The notes below the pieces were generated by a model. That model searched no databases, was not told the origin of the DNA, and saw nothing but the letters and a program-made list of their open reading frames with translations. 64,000 nucleotides of DNA, taken from NCBI GenBank assembly GCA_009733575.1, contig ML769514.1, forward strand, positions 116,210 through 180,209, in the 5' to 3' direction. The translations under genes were made by a program, and so were the position numbers. Source of the stretch: Gymnopus androsaceus JB14 (taxonomy: Eukaryota > Basidiomycota > Agaricomycetes > Agaricales > Omphalotaceae). Below, in pieces: positions 1 through 15,881 of the stretch; the first letter of the stretch is position 1; every line of letters begins with the position of its first letter.

Positions 1-3360
<3,360 letters not shown>

Positions 3361-3786
3361 AGTTCTTGTATAGATATTAGAGTTCGAAACTTTAGTGTTT
3401 GGAGACACTATGGTATAAGCCTAGAATATCTGCGATGTAATTAGACAACAATCTGATCTAGTATAGTATATAGCTTGTATATACCGAAGTACATACTTAC
3501 ACATTAAAAGAACCCGTTTTGTAAAGCGCAGTATCCTCTACTAATACTATGACGTAGACAGAGTACTGCGTCATTGCGCCCCATAACCTCTTGGCTCTCC
3601 TCAACCTTGGCTCTCCTCTTCTTGGCTCTCCTCCTTGACCATCGCATTTCCAAGTGATTACCGCTCCGTAAAGTTCTGAATATGATGTCATTCTCCAGAT
3701 TTGGCGTTTAAAAACCGAGCTACTACCGCTCGAGCCTCACAAATCTCCTTGAACGAAACTACTCGCCAACTCTTTCCCACTTAACC

Positions 3787-4152
3787 ATGTCGTCCTTCTT
3801 GAACAAACTTACTCAGGGCTCTTCTGGCTCTAACAATGGAATGATGAGTAACAACTCCAACGGCGGTATGATGGGAAACAGCGGATCGAACCAGAACGAA
3901 GATTATGGCGATAAGGGTGGGCTTCTAGTCTATTTTTCTGTTTGAGTGTAGGCTGACCTCTTTCCTAGCCCTTGACTTCATCGAGAAGAAAACGGGGCAC
4001 ACTCTGGGCCGTGACACCAATGAGAAGATTACAGATGGTGTGCGGAATCAATTCGAGAAGATGACTGGGTGAGTTCGTTTTTTTTACCTCGACATTTGAT
4101 TCTAATGCGTCGTGCCTATAGGAAAACTGTTTCTTCCAAAATATCCAACTAA
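3787..4152 (+). CDS. Small conserved fungal protein, copy A
   Basis: Three exons with two short introns encode a protein of about 86 residues. It opens MSSFLNKLTQGSSG, has an Asn/Gly/Met-rich middle, and ends in a conserved block: NEDYGDKALDFIEKK, GRDTNEKITDGVRNQFEKMTG, then KISN. I recognise the pattern 'DKxLDFxEKK...TNEKITDGxRxxFEKxTGK...K(F/I)SN' from small fungal proteins, often linked with stress or sporulation, but I cannot assign a function. Both introns have GT-AG ends (GTGGGC...CTAG, GTGAGT...ATAG). It is paralogous to the gene at 5007 within a tandem duplication. No signal peptide or membrane segment is visible. Confidence 0.8.
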
Positions 4153-5006
4153 ACCAATCAACAACACACTGTACCAGTACTGTACATATTAATGCCTAAC
4201 ATATCTTAATACCTACCTTTTATAAGCAACTCGTCCGCAATCATTTCACTGTGTGTTGAATTATCCCACATGCACTATGGTATTGGATTCTTGAGACTAC
4301 TGTACATCCGCATAGTTACTACTTACTTTGCTACTTCGGTGGCATGAAGACGACGTTCTCTGCCGCAATGACTCGACCATCAGGTGCGAGATCAAGTAAG
4401 ATACTTCTCAAGCTATTGTACGCGAAGCCGTACTACTTATGGGCCAAGAACTTCTTCTCAATTCAGAGTTAAAAGTACTGAATACAGTACTTATCCTACA
4501 CCGCCACGACCATTAATCCCGTTAGAAGAAAGCACCCAGGCCATTTGATGCTGAACTACTGTGAAAGAGGGTCGGTGTATTCCCCGCAGTGAAAACGGAT
4601 GATCTGGAAGTCGGAATGGGAGAGGCCTTCAGCGCTGCTGAGCGGCTGAGCGGTGGGCTTGTCGCGCTGGTTCCTGATAGATATTAGAATTCGAACTCTA
4701 GTCTTTGGAGACGCTATGGAACAGGTCTAGAATATCTACTATACAACTTGTATATATAGTATGGGTATATTTTATTTGTGCCTACTAAACAATCTTACTT
4801 ACTTATCTTGGCACCTCGTCATTGCGCCACATAACTCTTGGCTCTTTTTCCTACTCCTTGACCAAGCTTATTATACCGCTCTGAAACCGCTCTGAGTCCT
4901 GATGTCATTATCTAGACTTGACTACGCTGCGTCATCCGAAATTTAGTTTAAAAGCCGAGCTACTAATCCTAACCTCCCAAATTATCCTTGAACGAAACTA
5001 GCAACC

Positions 5007-5428
5007 ATGTCGTCCCTCTTGAACAAACTTACTCAGGGCTCTTCTTCTGACTCTAACACTGACTCTAACACTGGAATGACGGGCAACAACTCCAGCGACG
5101 GTATGACGGGAAACCAAACGGGAAACCAAATGGGAAACCAAATGGGAAACACCGGATCGAACCAGAACGAGGATTATGGTGATAAGGGTGAGCTTTCGGT
5201 CTCTTTTTCAGTACTTTGCGTAGGCTGATCTCTTTCCTAGGCCTTGACTTCCTCGAGAAGAAATCAGGGCACTCTCTTGGCCGTGACACCAATGAGAAGA
5301 TCACAGATGGTGCGCGGGGTCAGTTCGAGAAGATGACCGGGTGAGTTTGTCTTTTTTAACCTCACCTCTATTTGATTCTAATGCATCCTGCATATAGGAA
5401 GGATGTTCCTTCCAAGTTCTCCAACTAA
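5007..5428 (+). CDS. Small conserved fungal protein, copy B
   Basis: This is the paralogue of the 3787 gene, in the second unit of the tandem duplication, with the same three-exon structure. It opens MSSLLNKLTQGSSS and has a longer spacer with repeated units (TGNQ, MGNQ, MGNT). The conserved C-terminal block follows: NEDYGDKGLDFLEKK, GRDTNEKITDGARGQFEKMTG, then KDVPSKFSN. The C-terminus is nearer than copy A to the family ending I recall (KDVPxKFSN), so copy B may be the more conserved one. The Gly/Asn/Met repeat has grown by duplication of 12-bp units. Function unknown. Confidence 0.83.
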
Positions 5429-6664
5429 ACAACAAACAAATCATGTACCAGTAGTAGACTATGTTGTATATTACCTTTTCCGAGCAACTCGTCCGCAACC
5501 ATTCTAATGATACCACGTGCAATATCACATTAACTCTCGAGACTACATCCGCAAGGTTGAATCATAGTTACTTCACTACTTCGGTGGTATGAAAGGTTAT
5601 TCACGTAAGTACTTATTGGGTTATTCCATTGGCTCTTCTGTTGTGACAGAAACGACGTTCTCTGCCGCAATGATTGACCATCAGGTGCAAAATCAAGTGA
5701 GATACCTTTCCAGACACTTTTCTAGCCGTTGTACGCGAAACCGTACATACCGGGCGAAGAACTTCCTCTCAATCAGCGAGCACTTCGATTGGGCGAATGC
5801 CCGACGCCGGTCCTTTTCATGAGGTTCAGAGTGAAAGTACTGGGCAGAGTATCCTATACCGTCACGGTCATTGGTAAGATGGTCTCCGATCTGCAATTTT
5901 ACGCTTTGACACTCGCCGCTATCCTTCATATATTTGATAAACACCTTACAAGTTTCATCTCTCCGCCTCATTATTAGTTACTTTATTATTTCGGTAGTTA
6001 AATACTTGATACCTACTTCTAGAAATGGAACGGTTTCTTGATCCCTAACTCCCATCATCGACCCGACCGCCTACGCTAAAATCCTTGCGTGGGCGTTACG
6101 TTCAACAAACTCTGGATTAGTCCCATTAGGAAAGAGCACCCGGACATTCCTTGATGATAATTTTCGCCTGTGACGAGGAGAACATTCAGTAGATCTCGGC
6201 GACGTCAACTAACACTCGTTTCGCATTATCGCTCTAACCCATGGAAAAGCATTTCGGAAGTACAAGCTGTTCTAAAGTGAGCTTGTAAAACTTGCCCAGG
6301 GTGTATTTATGCCCTTTGTGACTGTCAGGAAGAATAACAGGATTTGTAAATAATCGTGTCTGGCACAAATCACTGGCTAAATAGAGACACAGATCTAGAG
6401 CGCGAAGCACTACATATCTGGTACGTCGCGCTGCATACAAGTGGTCGCAGCAGACGCAAACTGTGACATGAAATGAAGGCAGCTTGCAAGAAGCTTCAAG
6501 TCTGCAAGAGACGCGCTCAATGGAGTGCGACTGTCTGCCCGCGACTTCGTTTCTTACAGACACGAAATTCACAATATAAAAATCTAGAGAACTTTGAAAT
6601 ATTATGAATTTAGATACTTGAGGTTACTACTGCAGATGGGGAAGAAGACATAGATCAAAATGTA
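5429..6664. other. No gene seen; remnant of duplicated flank
   Basis: Up to about 6165 this is the downstream part of the second duplication unit, partly matching 4160-4545. From 6165 to 6664 I see no conserved coding sequence and no repeat. Open frames here lack recognisable motifs. Confidence 0.5.
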
Positions 6665-9600
6665 TCAAGTAGTCTTCGCGCACTTCTTCTTGTGCACTGG
6701 CCAGTCTTTCTTTTGACACCCGGGTCCGCAATACCTAACCTTTCGACATTTACTGCACTCTTGTAACTTTGGTTTCCCTTTCCCTCTACAGAGCCAGCAT
6801 CGACGGGAATTGACGTCCCTAGTGATGGGTTCCACATATGTAACAGCAAATAACGGCGACAGAGCGATCCGGGTGGCATAGGGTGCAAAGGGGCGCCATG
6901 ATGGAACCTTTAACATCCCTTCAACATCCTTGCCTTGACCACAGCTGCAAAGAGGGTTGTGCTCTATCTCTTCGCTAAGTGGAACCCTTCCTTGGACCTC
7001 GTACTCGCAGTCTTCTCGATGGATCCAACAAGTGCGACAACGCTCTACAAAGCTGGAATGAGATTCTTCCACGACGCTACCTCTCCCTCCATGAGTTGTA
7101 CATGCTCCATGTCCTTGACCAGCTTTGTGAAAGGACCTTCGGTGTTTGTCCAAGAAGTCACTAGTCAAAGGAAGAACGAAAGCATTGCACACAACAGTAT
7201 GAGCACTTTGGTCATATCGAAAGTCGTTAATGAATAGCAGGGTGTCGGCGTTACTTGTTGCACTGTCCATTAGGGAAAATAATCGCCTCGCCTTCCCTCC
7301 TTGTATACCACTACTCGTACCATGATAGCATGTATGGTATCCTTCACGAACATGAGTGCGTCCTTCTGTTCCTTCTTCCGAAGGCTCCGCTCTCTTGTGG
7401 ACATCATGGATCCAACATGCGGATTAAGCCAATTTATAGAGCTCCTTTGGACGTGTACAATTGAGCACAGGCAACCGAGAAAGATTGATATAATGAACGT
7501 TCCACGTTTGAATCTCGGAGGAGTGACCTGAACGCAGCGTAATCGGAAAAGGTCTCACACGCATGCCCCCAGATAATCCTGACTGGAATGCTCCTGAGGG
7601 AGGTACGAGCAGCTGAAAAAGAAGAGCTTAGAATAGTCTTTTGCATGAACCAACTTTGTTCACACACCTCGATATACAATGACTTGCGAGCTAGGCGTAA
7701 TCGATGATTGCTTCCCTTTACAGGATATGGAAATGCGAATATCCTGCGATACGCCAGAAACAGTTACCCGAACGATACATGGCGAACGCTGTCCGAACTT
7801 CTGGAATTGCACCAAGTGACCCGAACGAATGAACAACGTCGGAGTTTTGAACGCTCACTCGAGCCACGAACCAGCTAGCCACTTCACATTCGTCATCCAA
7901 TTGAACTGTTACTCGGCCACAAGGACCGATAGACGGCGCGAGAGACGCTGAGAAAGACGTCGCAGCGTTGAACATGGAAGAAGATAGATTTGGTTCTGGC
8001 ATGACATGAACCTTTCGTCTCATCCAGGAACTTGGCACTGAAAACATGAAGAGTAATACCAAGTTTCGGTGCAAACACCATTGCAGTTGGGCCGGCGCCT
8101 CTGATCGAGAAGCTGACCGTAAGGTTGTCTTGAGGTTCGATGGCAATCAGCAGTTGCGTAGGCATTGTGAAAGAGACAACCAGGGGCGATCTGCCTTTCC
8201 AGCCCTCTTTATCTTCTTCAAATGAGATTCTAGGGGAAGCTCTGGTTCCTGCACTCGAAACTCGGCCAAACGCTGCATGTATTGCAGAAAAAACATTCAT
8301 AGACCACAAGCCCTGAACGTCGCATTGAAGGATGGGTGTTCCAGTATTTTCACCTTCGAAAACATCTTCAAGCACCGAATGGGGTACTGCGAGTACAATA
8401 CGCACTAGTTGCGGAACCGAGGACCATTCGCTAAACCTTCCCATCCGAGGTAGAGTGAGTCGATACGTCGAAACCGTGTACACACTGTGCCTGTACATAG
8501 GACGAGTGAAAGTCCTGACGGTTCACGGTATCCATGGGCATCGTAGTGTCCGCCGCTTGGAGATTGAAAAATCGATCCATCACCGACTCCCATTCTTCAG
8601 CCGATAGTGTGAGGTTAGAACGAATCAACTTCAGTAAAAGCACGAAACTTTCTCGGTTGTATTTGATCAGGTCCGAATGAGCGATCGCTTTCCAGTTGTG
8701 TCCATGCTTCCTCCAAAAAGTCATCGAGTCCTCATCTTCAAACATGCAGCGATATACGTCCCACAAAAATGTTCCTAGCTGCATGTTATCGAAAACGATA
8801 GGAGAACGGGCATCAGGAGGAACATCGGAGGACGTTGGCGACTTCCAGGTCGTAACCTGTTGAAACTGGCCACCAGATACAATCTTATGTAACATGATTT
8901 CATGTGTGTTGGAGCGTGAAAAGAAACCAGAAAGATAATCGACGGGAACTACCCCGAGAAGTAGAGCCATCATCCCCAAATCAGCAAACAGCCGTTCCGC
9001 AAACTCCTTAGTCGCATCTTCTGCCTTGGACAACAATGACTCTGTATAGATGACACCATCTATTGAGCGTAGAGGGACCACGGACACGAGAATGTTCAAG
9101 AGTCCTACGTGGTCGGACAAGTTGGATGGTATCAATCACGTTAAAGACCTTCGGTGCATCGCCTGATACAGAGTATTGAGCGGAATCGAATGTCAACAGA
9201 CTGGCTTTCCATTGAGAAATGGAATTCCAGTATGGACGCTTTGGTTAGCGTTTGAGAATACGGAAGGCGCGACAACAAGCGCGGTGGCTTCTGCAACGAG
9301 AAAGCGTAAAGTGATCGTTGCTGATTTAGAGGTAGCGCGCGCACGATAAGCATCACACCACTCTCCGAACTGCCTCTGAGCCGCTTGCACTACGTCGCTC
9401 ACACGTGGCGGTCGAGTGGCATTCCCAAAGAGCGCGGTCAGAGTGGAATGGCGTGAGCGGCGAAGTTCCGTAATGCACATTACAACCTTCTCCGACAAAG
9501 GAGTATGCAAATGTTGGGTTGATCAGTGTTGCAGAAGCCAATACCTTGGAGTCTGTAGAGGAGATACCGGTGGTGGAATAATGTTTCATATGCTCTGTCA

Positions 9601-10332
9601 TAAACGGAACCAGCTTTGTGCATGAGAGGTCCAGCCGATCGTGCAGACGAAAGGATACTGCCTTTAGAAGACGTCTAGCAGTAGCAGCATCTTGAGAGTG
9701 CTTCGAAAAAGCATTTCGAATGGATTGCTGTCGGATCTGAGGGAAGTGTATCCATATCAAGGTAAAGCTGCCAATGACGACGGGCTTCTTCCAAGGATAA
9801 TGAGGTAGAGAACTTTATGAGAGGTCCATACGGAGAATCAGCCCAGATCTTTTGACTGCATGAGTACTCGCAAAGCTTTCGGCAATGAGTCGGTCAGCTG
9901 TCGAGTAGGTGTCGTGGTCGAGCTTCATATCGAAAAATATGCTCCACATTGCTGAGGACGAAACGTCTTTTTCGAGAATCATCGTGAAAAGGAGTACATT
10001 TCTAGCTGCAATGGAGTCAAAAATGATGAACAGCAACAAAGTTTGATGCCGAAAACACACCGATAATTGCAGGATCTATGTCGCTACAGGTGATGTCCAA
10101 AGGTCGGTCTGGGGATGGATATTATCAGCTAGGAACCTGAGAAAAGGCATGAACGTACCACTATCACTTTCTTCGTTATAGATAGTAAAAAGCACATTTC
10201 TAGGGTCACCGCAGCCAAGCGAGAGGATATTCGCTGCTGTTCGCGGAGCGAGATCCCGAGTAAAAGAAATGGTAGGCGTGTTTCCTATCGCATAGAAGTA
10301 GTATTTCCAGGCCAATACAACGGCTGCGACAT
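6665..10332 (-). pseudogene. Decayed MYND-finger/DUF4470-type gene
   Basis: The conserved start MSQPLYWPG (ATG at 10332) runs into YYFYAIGNTP only after a one-base shift near 10311. Next come GCGDPRNVLFTIYNEE, DITCSDIDPAIIARNVLLFT across two normal introns, and NPTFAYSFVGE. The last exon (6665-7270) keeps a full MYND zinc finger, CWLCRGKGKPKLQECSKC then CGPGCQKKDWPVHKKKC. The order matches basidiomycete proteins with an N-terminal DUF4470-like domain and a C-terminal MYND finger. The frame changes without a possible intron near 10311, 9880, 9432, 9215 and 9130. In each case both sides match the family, so these are indels and the copy is very likely dead. If the indels were assembly errors, the gene would encode roughly 1,100 residues. 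Confidence 0.75.
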
Positions 10333-11644
10333 TGCGGAACGATTTCCGCAGGTTGGTTAGGCGTTGAAGCGCAAGAACAAAAGGTGGAATGAGTGCAACG
10401 AGGCATGCTGAGGCATGACTCCAATATAAATGCTTCTCGAACTTCCGAAAGCGTTCATTTCAGACAGATGTCGCCCACAGCGCCACCGAAGCGTAATTCA
10501 CGTTGCTGCGCCACCAACAGTTACACAGATGCCCCCGCATAACAATGCCATTATAATAAGCAATTGTAGGATGAACACTGATTTCAGACTGTATGACTTT
10601 CACTCGAAGACAGTCCTAGACCTTTCACCCAACCGCGTAACCATCCAACACCAAGCCCTTCTTTTCGACTCCGTGGCAGGCGCTCTACAAGTCCGTGACC
10701 GACTCGGGCTGATAATGGAGTCAAGTAAAAGGCGACAATTGTCCTATCGATATCGTTCAGACCAAAATTTATCCAAATAGACTTCCCTGCTCACCAAACT
10801 GCCCCTTGCAAGAAAGGGCTTAAAATCAAGTCGCGGAAAGTAATCCAAAAGACATGCCGCCATTCAACATCTATGACCTCCTGTCCGGTGCTCTTGGCCA
10901 TAGAAGAGCTTTGGTAAAAATGAACATAGGGACGAATGCTTCGAAGAAAAGTCAATTCGAAGCGGAGATCTGGCAATGGTGGAAGGTGAGGACGATGATG
11001 TTCTCGCTTCTGAATGGCACGAGAATATTCATGCCTGTATTCGTGAAGGGCATTGGAAGACATGATGATGATGGAGAATTATCGCAACGTGACTCCGTTC
11101 CCAGACCAGCGCTTATTTTACGCGTCAGGACTCAGTACTCAGCACCGGCGAAGGAGAATTAAATCAAACCCCTGGGAGAAACCGTACCCCGCGGAAATTG
11201 TAATCTGTAGTCCCATCTCCTGGACCCCTTGAAAGATATTGGGCTGCAGGGAGATAAGAACGTCCAAGTTTGGCCAAAGTTTCACGGTGTCCCCTAAGTA
11301 GAAAGTAGACTATCCTACGACGTATATCCATCTACATCGCAGTAATTGGACTGACGTTCTGCCTCAATCCGAGACGACGGTGAGACATCAATCAACAAGC
11401 GTCGGAGTAGTAGAACAATAGCAAAAAAGATTTCAACTGTGCTGAATTCCTAGATCCCAATACTATAAGTATTACCAATTCGTTGCGGTATGGTAACCCT
11501 ATAAGTCGCGGGGTCGTTAGGATTTGTGTTTTAGGAGTGCAGTCATGCTCGATGAGACGACGACGACGAGGTTGCAACCCAGGAAGTATTTGCCAATGAT
11601 CTACTCTTATAAGTTGACCAGCTACAAGTTGGCATTCGGATGGA
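10333..11644. other. Intergenic, no supported gene
   Basis: Several open frames of 80-120 codons exist on both strands, but none has a recognisable motif, a plausible exon chain or codon coherence. This stretch includes the presumed promoter of the gene starting at 11645. Confidence 0.4.
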
Positions 11645-12974
11645 ATGAGCACTCGTGCTCTGACTCGGATCACAATGCCCACCAGCTTTCCCGCCAGAGT
11701 CGAATTAGCAGGAGATCGGAAAACACTCACGCTCGAAGAACGAAGGCGCCTCGTTCGTTCTACACGCAAGCTAGGTGACGTCCTTGGAACGACACCGCAT
11801 ATTCAGGAGATACACGAGTCTTCTGAGCCAACGGACCGCATTGACAACGTCGGTAAGCTAGCCATTTTGATTTCTGTTAGCATGAATATCGAAGAATGAC
11901 CCGTTTGTGTTGCTTGTGACAGGAAATCAGCATCGGACTAGGAGCCTCTCTTCCTCCTCATCCCGTGTCAATTCTTCTTCCACGAAATCCTCTGGGCAGT
12001 CCCCAACAACCTCCTGCTCTGGAAACGTGGATTTGAAAGCCCCGTCGCTGCGAGTTTCTTTGGACGGAGAATCGCACCACGACAATACAGAGCCTAACTT
12101 GAACCCATTAGTGCTGAACCTATCACGAACTGGCTATCGGGATTCCCGCGTGTACAATGGCAGCTCCTATTCTCCTAGTAAGCTTTCGGATTCCTCCCTA
12201 GGCTCCCCAGGACTCGGAGTCACCTTTTCTCCAACCAGAGATGTCTTCTCCAGATTTAAAGAGTCTGGATTGGGCGAGGCAGGAGATTATCGTCAACGAT
12301 ACGCTCGGAATCGGAAACGCTTGGTAAAGCTTTCGCGTACGCTTGGAGATGATGTTCGTCCCCAGATCAGTCCACCAGTGTCATCATCATCGGAGTCCAA
12401 GTCCGATTGGCGTACCACTCCTCCGATTCGATGCCAAGTTCCGCCGCCTTCTAGTTGGACGAGGGTCTCTGGTTTAATTTCTCGTTCACCGACTTCGATT
12501 CAGACTCAGACTCGTGGATGCCCACTATCACCACGACCAGAGCCTCCTGTGAGCGAGAATCTGGATTTATCCGAGACCCCCCAACCTAGAACTGGACGCG
12601 ACAGGGAGCCTGTTCGTGCAAGGAAATCACTGGGGCGCTCGTTGTCATGGACTCGTACCAACAACGTTGCACAAGACACTCCTCTCGATCTTTCCAAATC
12701 GAATGTTCCAACCCCAAGTACAACTCGAGAATCCCAAAAACTTTTGAAACGATCTCCGAATGTACCTCCTTCTAGCCATGGTCGTGCAAAATCCTTCGAT
12801 CGCAACAGTAGTCCTCCTGTGGCGACGTCCAGTGTAGCGATGGAAGCGAAAGTGGATGAATCTAATATTAGACGTGGTTCCAGTGGCCGAGTGGAAATGG
12901 CTTGGAGTGGGGATTGGAATATGGAAAGAATTGAAGATGTGATCAAGGCGTTGAGGGAGCTAAGGTCGAACTAG
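11645..12974 (+). CDS. Conserved Ser/Pro-rich hypothetical protein
   Basis: Two exons (11645-11852 and 11923-12974) join across a 70-nt intron to give an open frame of 419 residues. The N-terminus holds the block LTLEERRRLVRSTRKLG followed by DVLGTTP, which I recall as a conserved box in otherwise disordered basidiomycete proteins. The middle is rich in Ser, Pro and Arg with many short TPP/SPR-like motifs, typical of a phosphorylated disordered region. The C-terminus ends MERIEDVIKALRELRSN, predicted as a short amphipathic helix. No membrane segment or catalytic motif is seen. The start could be the ATG at 11645 or an in-frame ATG ten codons later (MPTSFP). Function unknown. Confidence 0.75.
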
Positions 12975-13439
12975 AACTGTGGTCGGTTTATTTCGATTTA
13001 TACGGACAATTTTCAGAGTGCATGTACTGCTTTACGATCATAAGATGAATTTACTTAGAAAGAGAATCATTAGGGCGCCTAAAAGCCAAAGCGAAACATA
13101 CGATGAGCGCACGCGATTTGCAAATCACTTATTTTATCTGATGAATTACCGAATTATATCCAATTTCTCTGCTTCACATTAATTCCAGCAGCGGAAGACC
13201 CGCGATATGTTACTAAGCAATTCGAACTTTTCTCTCTCCGCCCCCTGAGTCAGCAACCGAAGGCTTGAAGAATATTGCCTCTTGTCATTGCACTCTCAAC
13301 AAAGAGTTGGTCTCGTTTTGGAGCATGATTCGAGGATCATTTAAACCACTCCGGATTTTCCGAATTCGGTCTCCCAATGTACAGTACATACACCGCCAAC
13401 GATGGATGCTCTACTAACTAGTAGATGTTAGCGTTAGTT
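12975..13439. other. Intergenic; short tandem repeat
   Basis: No gene is seen. A 20-bp unit containing GTAGATGTTAGCGT is repeated twice at about 13415-13454, running slightly into the next feature. Confidence 0.5.
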
Positions 13440-14689
13440 AGTAGATGTTAGCGTCACTGAGACCTGATTTGGCTTGAAATTTTTGCACATTCTCCAAAAG
13501 TGATATTCTGATGAAACTTAATGAGTGCGGATGTACAAGGCTAAACAAAAAATGTTTCTCGCTAGTGCCAGCTGCAAGCGTAACTTTCCACGTTCTCTAT
13601 CCGACGCGCGAGAGCAGGATTTCGAACAAGGTAAAGTAAGCCGCCCAGCGTCGTTTTAGAGTTCTAGAAGCTGCAGGGAGATACCCTCCATAGGTTGCCA
13701 TGTTCCCGGGATCGTTCTCGTCCGAGAACCTATAGATATCAAGAGTCCCACTATGTTATATCGATAAGTAGCTGCGAAAGGAACGCAGAGAGGTAAGGAA
13801 AAGGACTGACGCGACCTTTTTGGCTACTGTTTCAGGTAGCATCTGACCTAGTGATAGCTCGATCGCGTAAAAGACAATGAACGGAAGATGAGCGACCTCG
13901 TGTAGCACAGTATGACCTGCCGTCACCAAATGCCCGAAGACGTGTGGAGCCTCTAAGCACCATGTGTTATGAACTGAAGGGTTGGTCGAGAATTCATAGT
14001 CATCGAGGTCATGTTCAGTGTCGGTTGAAGGATTTTCAAGGTCAAAAAACAAAGGACAGAACGAAATTACTGTTGGCATGCTTTTGTTCACAAATGCTAA
14101 TCTAGCGGATAAGTAAGCGCAACATTATTGAAAGAAATTTATCTGGTATCTGCGCAGGCTCTTTCACAGTTGGACAGTCAGCAATGAATTTATTTCCCTC
14201 ACCCCCTCCAGTAAGAATCGAAGTGAACATGCTTGAAACCATTTTGGAATCCTGTATATGCTCGGGGTTCATAGGAAACAATGACATTGTCTCGAGCTGG
14301 GTCATACGAAACGGTCTGACAGGGTTGCCCGGTATGAAATGGTTAGTGAACCTACTCAGAGAGAGAAAATCAACGGCAGGACATTTTTGTACACCATTGA
14401 ACACATACGCAACGTCTGTCTCTTTTATTTCTTGTTCTTTCTTCGCGATGGTATACCTATCCGCCAACGCCTTCTCCGGTTTGGGCCGGTGGGGTTTACA
14501 GCTCCCAAGTATGATATCTAATTTCGCTACAAGTTCTTTGCTACTCGGCTCGGGCGCTACGGGCTTGGTCGCTAGGTGTTGAGCAACCTTAGGCTTGTCT
14601 CTAGGTCTGTTAGCCGTGTATGGTGCGGCCCACACCGTGACTATCAAGGTCGCAAGAAGGGCCAATTGAAGTAAGGAAGGAAGACGCAT
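13440..14689 (-). pseudogene. Decayed secreted HExxH metallopeptidase-like gene (paralogue of 23317-24543)
   Basis: The start codon at 14689 opens a clear signal peptide (MRLPSLLQLALLATL...WAAP). The gene follows its paralogue exon by exon, including an intron at the same place after the codons for DVA and the zinc-site block HLVTAGHTVLHEVAHLPF (HEVAH). Two breaks separate it from the paralogue. One is a frame change near 14105, where the upstream frame hits TAG while the matching sequence continues in another frame. The other is a stop after ILLSRVG near 13615, followed by shifted remnants (NVESYACSWH, then EYHFWRMCKNFKP near 13470). No intron can explain either break. The promoter keeps a CGG-N5-CCG site like that of the intact copy. 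Confidence 0.75.
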
Positions 14690-15881
14690 GGTGGCAAATT
14701 GGAGAAGGAGAAATTCCACGAGCTTTCGGGCTCACAAGGATACGATAGGACGACCAGCGAGTGAAAGAACGAAAGAAAACACGGCCAGTATCGGACCTGC
14801 CGATAGGTGGCAAGTAGGAAAAGAGAAGGAAGTACTGCCAAATGTCGAACGGTTTAACGGTTCAACTTCAGAGGCAGACACATGTGAACGCCGACGATCT
14901 CGAATCTCCATGCCATTGCAGATCGCTCAAAAGCCTCTCCGAGTCTCCCAACCAAACTGGTCGTCCCGCCTGAGTCGATTAGAGTTCAGCACTTCCCTGC
15001 CAGTGATTCCAAGGAAATACCAGCACTGAACTTCTTTTATCAAAGTGGGAGTAATCCACTTAAGTAGTACTAGATCTCGAGATCTCGAGATATGGATTGA
15101 TGTTAGAGAATAGAATAGAGAGAAACCAAGGCAGGAGCTGACGAATTGAATTAAATATATGTGGATTCAATTATTGGAAACTAGTTTTGCATGGAAATTT
15201 GGTGGAGTTTTAAGTTGTGGTTGAACGGAGATGATGAATCAGATTGATGAAGGAAAGAGGATACGCACATGGCGCGCAGTGGCACGTTGCTCTTCAACAT
15301 CGTTCATGGCCTTGCGAACCTAGGCCTGATCTTGTCCTGGGCGGAACGACATACATGCTTCCCGATTAATTACTAGTATACTTCAATGCAGGCCTGTATG
15401 AGAGAACCAAGCGGTGAAGCCATACAAGAGCTGTTGAAGCAAAGGAGTCTACGTTTCTCATCATCCTCCGCCATCGTGTTATAAACGTCCATTCCGACAG
15501 CTCTAACGACTTGGAATCCCGCTCATCAACATGGTCGCGCATCCAGAACAAAAAAAATTCGACGCAACTCGGTTTGACGATTCAACTTGTATGTGCTGAG
15601 TAGCATGAACCACAAAGTAGCTATCGAAGCCGATATAATGAAGCAAATTTATTGAAAGAGTGTCAGTATATTGCGAACGTTCGCAGTATCTATGAATGTC
15701 CATGGTGAATGTCCACCCCCAAGTCTCATCGTGAATCATTGGGTTTATCCTTACCGCTATGAGTATACTCCTCAACATCTCAGAAATTCCCTTGTCAGTC
15801 CTTCCAGTCCAGTATCCGCCTCAAATTAGCTCAGCCATGGGACACGGTCACCCTCCACAATGTAGAATGGATAGAGCTAGC
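14690..15881. other. Intergenic, no gene seen apart from a promoter site
   Basis: The first 120 bases are the promoter of the minus-strand peptidase-like gene. The remainder lies downstream of the PX-domain gene and shows no conserved coding sequence. A short palindrome, AGATCTCGAGATCT, lies near 15070. Confidence 0.45.
14791..14803. promoter_or_regulatory. CGG-N5-CCG inverted repeat in peptidase-like promoter (copy 1)
   Basis: TCGGACCTGCCGA sits about 100 bp upstream of the start codon at 14689, inside 6-bp arms TATCGG/CCGATA. The intact paralogue has nearly the same site at the same distance. CGG triplets in inverted orientation are the classic target of Zn2Cys6 binuclear-cluster regulators. 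The regulator is unknown. Confidence 0.5.
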
